Shown piece after piece: positions 7,971-16,010 of a DNA stretch of 64,000 nt. The stretch covers positions 62,001-126,000 of the forward strand of contig JAFEBS010000048.1 in NCBI GenBank assembly GCA_018242525.1. Direction: 5' to 3'. The position numbers and the translations under genes are program-made. How positions within the stretch are numbered: the first letter of the stretch is position 1; every line of letters starts with the position of its first letter. The notes beneath the pieces are model-generated. The model worked only from the letters and a program-made list of their open reading frames with translations. It was not told where the DNA came from and did no database searches. Source of the stretch: Planctomycetota bacterium. GTDB taxonomy: Bacteria > Planctomycetota > Planctomycetia > Planctomycetales > Planctomycetaceae.

Positions 7971-9716
7971 TCACGTTGTTTCCGCCGGATGCCAGTCAAG
8001 AAGTTGGAATTCCACGCTTTCGCGTCCCTGAAAGCGGTTGATGGTTGGCTGAAAGCAGATCGAGATCGGGCCAGTGACTTGATTCATCTCGTCCGCCCAG
8101 TCCCCTTTGCCGAATGCCACGCCGCGCATCTTTTCTCCGAACTGGCGAACCTGGATCGACAGATGGCGTTCTCCCTCGCCCATCTTCCTGGGGGGACTGG
8201 CGAACGTCACGTTGCTGGCTACGAAGACCGGCCGGGGATTGTGAGCCCCAAACGGCCCCAGTCGTTCCAGGTCCGTAATGGAACGAACATTCAAATCCGC
8301 CAGACGCGCTTCGGCATCCACCTTCAATTCCCCTTCGCCCGGCTTCACCAGGTGATGGTCGGCGACGAATTGACTGAAGGCGCTTCGGAAGTCATCGATT
8401 CCGTCTGGCTGAATCTTCAAGCCGGCCGCCGCATGGTGACCTCCATAGCCGACCAGCAAATGGCGGCAGGCGGTCAAACCTTCGTGCAGATTGAACCCTG
8501 CAAACGAGCGACCGCTCCCCTGAGCCAGACCGTTGATGCCATGCATCGAGATCATGATCGCGGGCCGCTGGAAATGTTCCGCCACACGGCTGGCGACGAT
8601 CCCGATGACACCCGGATGCCAGTCCTCATGAGCCAGGACGAGGGCACGTTGATCCTGCCATTCCGGGCGTTCGGCGACCAGTTCCTTCGCCTGTTTCAGC
8701 ATCCGGCGTTCAACCGTCTGACGGTTCTTGTTTAGTTCATCCAGGTAGGCGGCCAGCGCGGCCGCTCGTTCGGGATCACTGGTCGTCAGCAATTCGACTG
8801 CCAATCGGGCCTGGCCGAGACGCCCGGCGGCGTTGATCCGGGGAGCCAGGCCGAATCCGATGTCTTCGGACTGCAACGCGGTCCGATCCGAGTGACCGGC
8901 CACCTTCAGCAATGCTTTCAGCCCCGGAGTTGCGCGCTCAATCAGGCTCGCCAGGCCGAAATGAACCAGGATCCGGTTTTCATCAATCAGCGGGACCACG
9001 TCTGCGATCGTGCCAATCGCCGTCAGGCCAATGGCACTCAACAGGAATTCTCGCATCCTGGGCGAGGCCTTCTTGCCGTCACCCAACCGGGCACATATCG
9101 CCCAGGCCAGTTTGAAGGCCACGCCGACTCCACACAATTCGCCAAACGGATACTCGCCAGGCAGGCGCGGATGGACCAGTACGGTGTCGGCAGGGAGCGT
9201 ATCGGCGAACTGGTGGTGATCGGTGATGATCAATTCCAGACCCAGTTCACGGGCCAGGGCAGCCTCGGTCACGCTGGTGATCCCGCAATCGACAGTCACG
9301 ACCAGTCGCAAAGGATCCTCGGCATGCAGTTGGCGCAGGGCTTCGCAGTTCAGCCCGTATCCCTCTTCCAATCGACTGGGGATGTAGTAGTCGACGGTGG
9401 CCCCCGTCAATTGCAGGCAATGCCATAAAAGGCTGGTGGCGGTCACTCCATCGACATCGTAATCTCCATAAACCGTGATTCTGCGTTTCGCCTGGACCGC
9501 CGCCACGATGCGATCAGACGCGGTGCTGACGCCCGGCAGTTTTTCCGGATCGTGCAGATCCATCAGTTTCTTGGCGAGATACGCTTCCGCCGCCTCGACG
9601 GTTCGGCAGCCACGCGACACGATGACCTGCGCCAGCAGCGGAGCGATCCGCAAGCGCGCGCTGAGATCACGGACCACCGCTTCGTCGTGCGGGGCAATTC
9701 GCCAAATTCGATGCAT
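7971..9716 (-). CDS. recJ: Single-stranded-DNA-specific exonuclease RecJ
   Basis: RecJ is a 5'-to-3' ssDNA exonuclease used in recombination and mismatch repair. I choose the ATG at 9716 (MHRIWRIAP), which has GGAG eight bases upstream, and this gives 581 residues, normal for the family. An in-frame extension to 9791 looks non-coding. The DHH phosphoesterase motifs are visible: GDYDVDG at residues 84-90, TVDCG at 141-145 and TDHH at 165-168, all supplying Mn-binding Asp and His. The DHHA1 motif GYGGHHAAAG and the C-terminal OB-like domain follow. It stands alone, convergent with the glycosyltransferase, and divergent from the oxidoreductase across a repeat-bearing gap. Confidence 0.96.
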   Translation of the reverse strand: MHRIWRIAPHDEAVVRDLSARLRIAPLLAQVIVSRGCRTVEAAEAYLAKKLMDLHDPEKLPGVSTASDRIVAAVQAKRRITVYGDYDVDGVTATSLLWHCLQLTGATVDYYIPSRLEEGYGLNCEALRQLHAEDPLRLVVTVDCGITSVTEAALARELGLELIITDHHQFADTLPADTVLVHPRLPGEYPFGELCGVGVAFKLAWAICARLGDGKKASPRMREFLLSAIGLTAIGTIADVVPLIDENRILVHFGLASLIERATPGLKALLKVAGHSDRTALQSEDIGFGLAPRINAAGRLGQARLAVELLTTSDPERAAALAAYLDELNKNRQTVERRMLKQAKELVAERPEWQDQRALVLAHEDWHPGVIGIVASRVAEHFQRPAIMISMHGINGLAQGSGRSFAGFNLHEGLTACRHLLVGYGGHHAAAGLKIQPDGIDDFRSAFSQFVADHHLVKPGEGELKVDAEARLADLNVRSITDLERLGPFGAHNPRPVFVASNVTFASPPRKMGEGERHLSIQVRQFGEKMRGVAFGKGDWADEMNQVTGPISICFQPTINRFQGRESVEFQLLDWHPAETT

Positions 9717-9802
9717 CAAAGACTCCATTCCAATCAGAAGCTTCCCAAGGAAGATTACACCGATGATTGAGGACGATGTCAAAGCGGGCATGTTCGGCGC
9801 GG

Positions 9803-9856
9803 GTTCGGCGCGGGTCTCCCGACCCCGCCGAAACGCCCGACCGAAGGTCTCCTCTT
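9803..9856 (+). repeat. 54-bp dispersed repeat, copy A
   Basis: This copy begins gttcggcgcgggtct and ends ggtctcctctt. It differs at a single base from the reverse complement of 9991-10044, so the two form a near-perfect inverted pair around a 134-base spacer. A third copy lies at 54143-54196. The copy is preceded by a partial extra unit (ttcggcgcggg) at 9792-9802. It lies between recJ and the oxidoreductase gene. Confidence 0.9.
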
Positions 9857-9990
9857 CGCGTCCAACGCATCACAGTTTGCGCAGTCCTGTAACAACCCGG
9901 CTCAATTCATTCCCGCTGCAGTTGGGCCACATGCCTGAGTGAAAATTGAGAAAGCGAAGACAACGGTGATGGATGATCAGGACTGAAAAC

Positions 9991-10044
9991 AAGAGGAGAC
10001 CTGCGGTCGGGCGTTTCGGCGGGGTCGGGAGACCCGCGCCGAAC
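9991..10044 (-). repeat. 54-bp dispersed repeat, copy B (inverted)
   Basis: This is the reverse complement of copy A with one mismatch. It lies about 110 bases upstream of the oxidoreductase start, so it sits inside that gene's leader or promoter region. The pair could extrude a long hairpin with a 134-base loop. The spacer shows no gene. Confidence 0.9.
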
Positions 10045-10152
10045 AGTGGAAGATGTCAAAACACCACCAACATTGAATCGACGCGGTTTCCTTGCCAGAC
10101 TATGCCGATCAACGTGCTGTGTTTCCCTGGATTCTGTGGGAGGACGACCTTC

Positions 10153-11409
10153 ATGACGTCTCGCAAACTCAACCGCCGTTCGTTTCTGGCTGCATCCACC
10201 GTCCTGGCGGCTCCGTACTTTGTTCCGTTCCGGGCGTTTGGGGCGAACGAGCGAATCGTGACCGCCCATATCGGCGTCGGGGGCCAGGGGACCAGCAATC
10301 TGAATGCGTTTCTTGGCAAGGGGGTTTCCGCGGCCGCGGTGTGCGATGTCGACAGTGAACGACTGGCCAAGGCGGTCAAGGTGGTCACCGCCAAGGGGCA
10401 TGCGTGCGAAGGATACAAGGACTATCGCCAGGTTCTGGAACGGAAAGACATCGACGCGGTCGTGATTTCGACGCCCGATCACTGGCACGCTCTGACCACG
10501 ATCCACGCCTGTCAGGCGGACAAAGATGTGTACTGCGAAAAGCCGTTGTCATTGACGGTGGCCGAGGGGCGACAGATGGTCAATGCCGCTCGACAACACA
10601 AGCGAGTCGTTCAGACAGGTTCACAGCAGCGGTCCGACAACCGTTTCCGGCTCGCCTGTGAACTGGTTCGATCCGGTCGGCTCGGCAAGATCCGTGAAGT
10701 GCTCGTCAATTTACCCGGATGCAACTTTTCCGGGCCTCCAGTCGCCGATTCCGAGCCGCCGGAAGTTCTGGATTACGAATTCTGGCTGGGTCCCGCGCCG
10801 TACCGACCCTACAACGTCAAACGGGTCCATTACAATTTCCGCTTCTTCTGGGACTATTCCGGCGGCCAGATGACTAACTTCGGAGCCCATCACATCGACA
10901 TCGCTCAATGGGCGTTGGGGATGGACGACTCCGGCCCCATCAGTACCGAAGGGACGGCGACCTTTCACCCGGAACACTGGTATGAAGTGACCCAGGGATG
11001 CCGGATCACTCACACGTACGCCAGCGGCGTCAAATTGATTGTCGGCCAGGGACAGAAAGACATCACCGGGGCGGTGACGTTTGTCGGCGATCACGGCAAG
11101 ATCATGGTTGACCGCAGCAAGATCACCAGCGATCCCGCCGAACTGGTCATGCAACCGTTGGGAGACAGCGATGAGCGTTTGTACAACAGCCCAAACCATC
11201 ACTCGAATTTCCTGGACTGCATCCGCAGTCGGAAGACTCCGATTTGCGATGTCGAAATCGGACATCGATCGGCCACCGTCTGCCATCTGGGGAACATCGT
11301 CGCCCGGCTGGGTCGCAAGATTCAATGGGATCCCGTCCAGGAAACCATCGTCGGCGACAAGGAAGCCGCAGAGATGCTGTCGCGGCCGTATCGTCAACCG
11401 TGGGTGTAG
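10153..11409 (+). CDS. Tat-exported Gfo/Idh/MocA family oxidoreductase
   Basis: Start is the ATG at 10153 with GGGAGG about ten bases upstream. The protein has 418 residues. It opens with a twin-arginine signal, RKLNRRSFLAAS at residues 4-15, implying export folded with its cofactor. The Rossmann motif GVGGQG at 41-46 binds NAD(P), and the EKP motif at 129-131 supplies the conserved lysine. The GGQMTNFGAHHIDIAQWALG stretch contains the usual catalytic-region His. In planctomycetes such proteins are numerous and are thought to act on sugar derivatives; the substrate here is unknown. It is convergent with the ABC permease gene only 11 bases away. Confidence 0.94.
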   Translation: MTSRKLNRRSFLAASTVLAAPYFVPFRAFGANERIVTAHIGVGGQGTSNLNAFLGKGVSAAAVCDVDSERLAKAVKVVTAKGHACEGYKDYRQVLERKDIDAVVISTPDHWHALTTIHACQADKDVYCEKPLSLTVAEGRQMVNAARQHKRVVQTGSQQRSDNRFRLACELVRSGRLGKIREVLVNLPGCNFSGPPVADSEPPEVLDYEFWLGPAPYRPYNVKRVHYNFRFFWDYSGGQMTNFGAHHIDIAQWALGMDDSGPISTEGTATFHPEHWYEVTQGCRITHTYASGVKLIVGQGQKDITGAVTFVGDHGKIMVDRSKITSDPAELVMQPLGDSDERLYNSPNHHSNFLDCIRSRKTPICDVEIGHRSATVCHLGNIVARLGRKIQWDPVQETIVGDKEAAEMLSRPYRQPWV

Positions 11410-11420
11410 TTAAGCTTTCC

Positions 11421-12995
11421 CTACTTCGCGCCGATTTCCTGCAGTCTGGCTGCGATCATCATCTGGAAGACAAAGCAGACCAGGCCCATCAGGATCCAGA
11501 CCGTGATCGTGGCGGCAAATTCTCCCAGGGAATCGCGCAGCCCTCCTTTGACGACGACCATGAACAGCAACTGCCAGATGGGGCAGCAGGCACTGATGGG
11601 CATCATGACGGCGATTGCCAGGGGCAGGGCTCCCCATTTGACAAACAGGCTCAGCAATGCGACCAGGTGCAGAAAGATTACGAATGCCAGCACGACTCCC
11701 CAGGTGTACGGGCTGATCATCATTTCCAGCAGGTGGGTAATGTCAAAACGCGGTCGCAACAGAACACTCAGGCACAGACAGCCAATGGACGGAGCCAATC
11801 CCAGCAGGCATCCGAAGGCCTTGGTATAGCCCAGGTAGGGAATACTGCGCGGCAGCATCAACAGCGAAGACATGGTCTGCAGGCGGACTTCATCGTGAAA
11901 GATGCGGGCCGACAGAATACACGCTTCGATCACCACGGCCCACAACAGGCAGGTGGAGTACAGTTCTCCGATCCCTTCCCAATAGATCCCATTAACCCCA
12001 CTGGTCCAGGCCGAAAATCCCGCGAAGGCCACCAGCAGCAGCACATACGCGAAGACCTTGACCACGGCGAAACTGTAACCTCCCGCCAGAAACTGAAAAT
12101 CCTTCCAGGCCAGTGGCATGGCCCAGGCGCGACCCGGACTGAAAATCTGCAGCCGCGCGGTGGAACGTAACACCAGACCCCGGCTGGCCCCCGCCGTGGT
12201 GCGATTGGTACTCGGCACAAAAATCAGCCACGAAATCACGAAACCAGCGAGTCCGCCCAGCAGATTGGAAATGACCTGCTTGCTGAACACGGATTCGTTA
12301 AACCCCGTTTCCATGATGCGCGACAACCGGTCAAAGACCGAGATATCGGCACACCAATCCAGGACAGTATAGATCACTTTGCCGTACCATGTCCCCGCGG
12401 GAAGCCCCAGACCCGCCAGTGCCGCAGAAGTCGCCGGGGACAGGGGTGAGATGATGGCATAAAGTACCAGCAATACCGCCGTCAGCCCCGCGGCACTGCC
12501 ACCGCGTTCGCAAACGGTCGACCAGACCAGAGCGACGTTGGCCAGCAGAGCCATAAATGCCAGGAGTGCCGCATAGGCGGCGATGATCTGCAGCGGAGTC
12601 ACCCCGCCCAGGGTCACGGCCAGCAACATGAACGGAAACTGCACGATCAGCAGCATGGATGCCTGGATCAGCCGACTGGTGGATTTGCCGAGCAGGATGG
12701 CCAGCGGGTTCAGCCCCGCCATCATCAAGAGTCCGATCGTGTCTTCTTCCTTCTCTTCGGTGATGGCCGAAGCAAAGAAGCCGATCCCCGCACATGTGAT
12801 GAACAGCGCGTTCAGCCACGCGATCATCCGAAAGAAGTTCAATCCCGGCGCACCGTACATCCCTGCCGTCAACGCAGCGAACAACATGGCCAGGTAGATA
12901 AAGGCCACGAATGTCAGCCGGAACACATGGTTCCGCAACTGGCGTGCATCCTGACGCAGTGATCGAGTCAACAGGGCAAGCAGGCCGTAGTACAT
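11421..12995 (-). CDS. ABC-2 type transporter permease (524 aa)
   Basis: This protein has about twelve hydrophobic segments in two halves separated by a polar linker. It carries the cytoplasmic motif ITEEKEEDTIGLLMMAGLNP, which matches the ITSEKERQTLMLLKLT motif in the neighbouring permease and is typical of ABC-2 export permeases. The gene lies 54 bases downstream of the ATPase gene on the same strand and is the last member of a four-gene minus-strand unit (18101 down to 11421). Together they resemble the Gld-type or lantibiotic-type ABC-2 exporters. The cargo is unknown. The start at 12995 (MYYGLLALLTRSLRQDARQ) fits the expected cytoplasmic N-terminus. Confidence 0.85.
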   Translation of the reverse strand: MYYGLLALLTRSLRQDARQLRNHVFRLTFVAFIYLAMLFAALTAGMYGAPGLNFFRMIAWLNALFITCAGIGFFASAITEEKEEDTIGLLMMAGLNPLAILLGKSTSRLIQASMLLIVQFPFMLLAVTLGGVTPLQIIAAYAALLAFMALLANVALVWSTVCERGGSAAGLTAVLLVLYAIISPLSPATSAALAGLGLPAGTWYGKVIYTVLDWCADISVFDRLSRIMETGFNESVFSKQVISNLLGGLAGFVISWLIFVPSTNRTTAGASRGLVLRSTARLQIFSPGRAWAMPLAWKDFQFLAGGYSFAVVKVFAYVLLLVAFAGFSAWTSGVNGIYWEGIGELYSTCLLWAVVIEACILSARIFHDEVRLQTMSSLLMLPRSIPYLGYTKAFGCLLGLAPSIGCLCLSVLLRPRFDITHLLEMMISPYTWGVVLAFVIFLHLVALLSLFVKWGALPLAIAVMMPISACCPIWQLLFMVVVKGGLRDSLGEFAATITVWILMGLVCFVFQMMIAARLQEIGAK

Positions 12996-13049
12996 CGGGA
13001 AGCCATCGAAGGGTATGAATTAACCGGTCAGGATCATCGCCGGCGGGGT

Positions 13050-14018
13050 TTACCGGACACCCCGCTCCGTCAGGTCCATGAACGCTTCGTTCAGGTGCCG
13101 CTTGTCTTCTGCGAACGCGGAGACCGGGATGTTCAGCCCGATGATCCCCTGCAGCAGGCGATTTGTATCCATCTGGGTCTCATCGAATTCGATGCGATAT
13201 TCGGGCCGCCCCTCAATCTGTTCGACCTTCAGCACGCCCGGCAGTCCCTGCAACTGGTCCGCCCAGCCATCGGCTTCTCCGGACACGGTCAGCCGGTAGG
13301 CGGGATGGTCTTCACTGGTCAGCAGCAGGCCGTGCATGGATCCACTGTACTTGACCTTTCCGCGGTCGATGATCGTGACCGCATCGCACAATTCCGCCAG
13401 TTCGCTCAGGATGTGCGAACTGATGAAAATGGTCTTTCCCATCGACCTCAGCGCCTTCAGGATTTCCATCAGTTCGATGCGGGCTCGTGGATCGAGCCCC
13501 GAAGCCGGTTCGTCCAGCAACAGCAGATCGGGGTCATTGACCAGTACTCGGGCCAAGCTTGTGCGTTGCTGCATCCCGCGCGACAGGCCGCTGATCAGGT
13601 CATTCTTGCGTCCGTCCATGTCGGTCAGCGCCAGAACTTCGTCAATGACCCGCGTCCGCTGTGAAAACGACAGCCCATAGGCGGCGGCGAAGAAATCCAG
13701 GTATTCGTACACGGTCATCTGACGGTAGGTACTGAAATGGTCCGGCATGAATCCAATCTTGCGACGGACCATCTTCTGCTCGTCAACCACGTCGTGTCCA
13801 AATACCTTGACGACGCCAAACTGGGGACGCAGCAGGGTGCAGATGATCTTGAGCGATGTGGTTTTGCCGGCACCGTTGGGTCCGACAAATCCGTGCAGGG
13901 ACTGGGGCATCACCTGGAAGCTGACGTGGTCCAGCGCCCGGCGCCCCTTGAACGAATGAACCACGTCATCAACTTCAATCACCGGCTGGGTGGTGCCAGT
14001 GGTCGGGGGATTAGCCAT
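13050..14018 (-). CDS. ABC transporter ATP-binding protein
   Basis: This 322-residue protein is the motor subunit of the adjacent ABC-2 permeases. Walker A is GPNGAGKTT at residues 46-54, the signature is LSRGMQQR at 145-152, Walker B is DLLLLDEP at 164-171, and the D-loop follows as SGLDP. A His switch is seen in FISSHILSE. The C-terminal 80 residues are the extension usual for CcmA/GldA-like ATPases that pair with ABC-2 permeases. The gene lies 65 bases downstream of the exported GATase-like gene and 54 bases upstream of the second permease. The domain call is firm; the substrate is not known. Confidence 0.95.
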   Translation of the reverse strand: MANPPTTGTTQPVIEVDDVVHSFKGRRALDHVSFQVMPQSLHGFVGPNGAGKTTSLKIICTLLRPQFGVVKVFGHDVVDEQKMVRRKIGFMPDHFSTYRQMTVYEYLDFFAAAYGLSFSQRTRVIDEVLALTDMDGRKNDLISGLSRGMQQRTSLARVLVNDPDLLLLDEPASGLDPRARIELMEILKALRSMGKTIFISSHILSELAELCDAVTIIDRGKVKYSGSMHGLLLTSEDHPAYRLTVSGEADGWADQLQGLPGVLKVEQIEGRPEYRIEFDETQMDTNRLLQGIIGLNIPVSAFAEDKRHLNEAFMDLTERGVR

Positions 14019-14083
14019 CGGAATTTTTCCTCACGAGACGATGTTTGTCAGGGGCAGGTTGGAGCGACGCCGGGCCGGCAAAA

Positions 14084-15934
14084 TCATTTTTCCGTCAGGG
14101 GAACATCCAGGCAGTACAGGACATGCCCGGACTGTGCCGGCAGTTTGCCATTTTGCACGGCGAATTCCGGGGTGATTTTACTGTACACGAAGACGCGAAC
14201 TGTGTCCGGTGGCAGATTCACCTGGCGCGCTTCGGATTCGCGAGACACATTCAAGGTTCGCGACAGCAGCGGTGTGTACATTTCGTTGTAGCGTTCCAGC
14301 GGAGTGGTGGTCTTTTCATAACCGTAATTGAAGCGGTTGTTCCCCCAGTTCTGCATCTGTTGCAGTCTAAGCATTGATGCGGCGTCGCCGGTGTCAGAGA
14401 CCATCTTCAGTTTGCCATCCACCCAGTTCAGCCCGTAGAAGCGGTCTCCATACAGAGCGTTCATGAAATTTGTATCAGACTGGGTCATCCCGTCGATGCT
14501 CATGACCAGTTCGGACAGCTTTCCGCCATCCCGCTTGACTTCATCGATCGTGATTCTGGGGCAACCCGCCGGCAGCCGGACGCGCATGGCGAACTCACGG
14601 TTGGAGAAGGGAGGAATGTCGACAACAAAGGCACCGTCGGTCCCGTTGTTAATCACTCCATTGACCTGCTCGCTGTCGTTACAGGTCGAATACATCGCGC
14701 CGCGGCCGTTGTGCTTGATCAGGTAGTCTGCCCCTGCCGTGACAAACACATTGGACCAGGCGGCCACATCCAGACCGCCATCAGGCAGGGAGCGGGCGAT
14801 CGCCACCGTATGCACGGCCGTCGCCTCCCCGTATCCACGTTGACCGACGATCGAGAACAGAAAGCTGAACAGCGTGACGGTGCCCAGCAGTCCGGCGTAC
14901 ACCACGCGGAAGTCAGACCAGCGTTTGCCCAGGATGTAGCAGCCGGGAAACACCATCGCGATGTAGACCCAGAACATGAAATGCAGCAGCAACCAGTTGT
15001 GTTCCGGCTTGGTCATCTCTTTCAACTGGCCGAGGAATGACGTTGACGAAAAGGGATCCGCCCCCTCGCCATAGGCATTGGTCTGTCCGATCTGATTCTG
15101 CATCGAGGGGTCGACATAATCGATCGGGTCTTCCGGCTTTTCGCTGGGGCCCAGGATGTTCTTGGGCAGTCCCGCAAACAACTGGCGTGCTTCGTCCGCA
15201 TTGAACTGGCCGCGCTGCAGGCCAACTTTGATGATTCGGCCGGTTCCCAACCGTCGATCATCGACGGGGGAATTCAGCACCGCCAGCGGGCCGGAGAATT
15301 CCGGAATCTTCCCGTTGGAGCCCTGCAACAACACCACGGTTCCACCCAGTTGAATCCAATCCAGAAACGCTTCCTTTTGAGCGGGGATCCACGTTCGCGG
15401 CTCCCGATCCAGTCCAACCACCTGCAATGCGTCTGTCGCCGACACGAAAGCCGGGAACAGGGATTCCGGCATTGACTTCAACACTCCGCCCCGTCCACCC
15501 ATCCCGGACATGTCGTCGAGGATCACACGCTGGTACTTCGCAATCCGGGGTTGCGGCAGATCGTAGGTTTCGCCGCGACCGAACGTCAGCTTCCAGTTTT
15601 CGTTTCCCCAAGCGCCGTTGATGTAAGGGTAGAACTGCACCCACTTGGATGAATTGCCCGCCAGGCTGACCGGCTCAACAATCCGTGCATCCACAAACCC
15701 CGCCCCGCCCAGAGTCTTGCGCAAAGAAACATCGCCCTCAAAGGGCTGTGGAGTCGAATTGCGAACGAGGACTGACAACACGTTGAAGCGATTTGTGGCA
15801 ACCTTGCCATTGAACCCCCAGCGGACTTCGTCAATGTCGATCGCACCCGCCAACCCGGATAGCATTTGTCCGGCGGCCAGCACCAGCAGTATTCGACCGG
15901 CCTGAAACCAGCCGTGCGTCAAGGATCGCATCAT
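14084..15934 (-). CDS. Exported membrane protein with GATase-like domain, ABC module partner
   Basis: I choose the ATG at 15934, which follows TGGGGGAA at good spacing and gives a signal peptide (WFQAGRILLVLAAGQML before SGLAGA). In-frame ATGs at 15997 and 16018 are alternatives. The predicted product has 616 residues. After a beta-rich domain comes a Rossmann-like stretch (FVSATDALQVVGLDREP, then FLDWIQLGGTVVLLQG) like the class I glutamine-amidotransferase-like domain of GldG/DUF4350-type proteins. Two transmembrane helices follow (LLLHFMFWVYIAMVF and VYAGLLGTVTLFSFLFSIV), then a second beta-rich domain. It lies between the ATPase and the large permease, so it probably forms part of the exporter complex on the periplasmic side. 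I do not recognise a named family. Confidence 0.7.
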   Translation of the reverse strand: MMRSLTHGWFQAGRILLVLAAGQMLSGLAGAIDIDEVRWGFNGKVATNRFNVLSVLVRNSTPQPFEGDVSLRKTLGGAGFVDARIVEPVSLAGNSSKWVQFYPYINGAWGNENWKLTFGRGETYDLPQPRIAKYQRVILDDMSGMGGRGGVLKSMPESLFPAFVSATDALQVVGLDREPRTWIPAQKEAFLDWIQLGGTVVLLQGSNGKIPEFSGPLAVLNSPVDDRRLGTGRIIKVGLQRGQFNADEARQLFAGLPKNILGPSEKPEDPIDYVDPSMQNQIGQTNAYGEGADPFSSTSFLGQLKEMTKPEHNWLLLHFMFWVYIAMVFPGCYILGKRWSDFRVVYAGLLGTVTLFSFLFSIVGQRGYGEATAVHTVAIARSLPDGGLDVAAWSNVFVTAGADYLIKHNGRGAMYSTCNDSEQVNGVINNGTDGAFVVDIPPFSNREFAMRVRLPAGCPRITIDEVKRDGGKLSELVMSIDGMTQSDTNFMNALYGDRFYGLNWVDGKLKMVSDTGDAASMLRLQQMQNWGNNRFNYGYEKTTTPLERYNEMYTPLLSRTLNVSRESEARQVNLPPDTVRVFVYSKITPEFAVQNGKLPAQSGHVLYCLDVPLTEK

Positions 15935-16010
15935 CGTCTCAGTTCCCCCATCCGCTTTCTGCTGTGAAGTACCGGCGTTTTGTGCCCAACGAGTCATGCT
16001 CGATTCTGGA

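Noticed and set aside
7774..8031. 85-codon plus-strand frame between the glycosyltransferase and recJ
   Set aside because: It overlaps the ends of two real genes and has no recognisable protein features.
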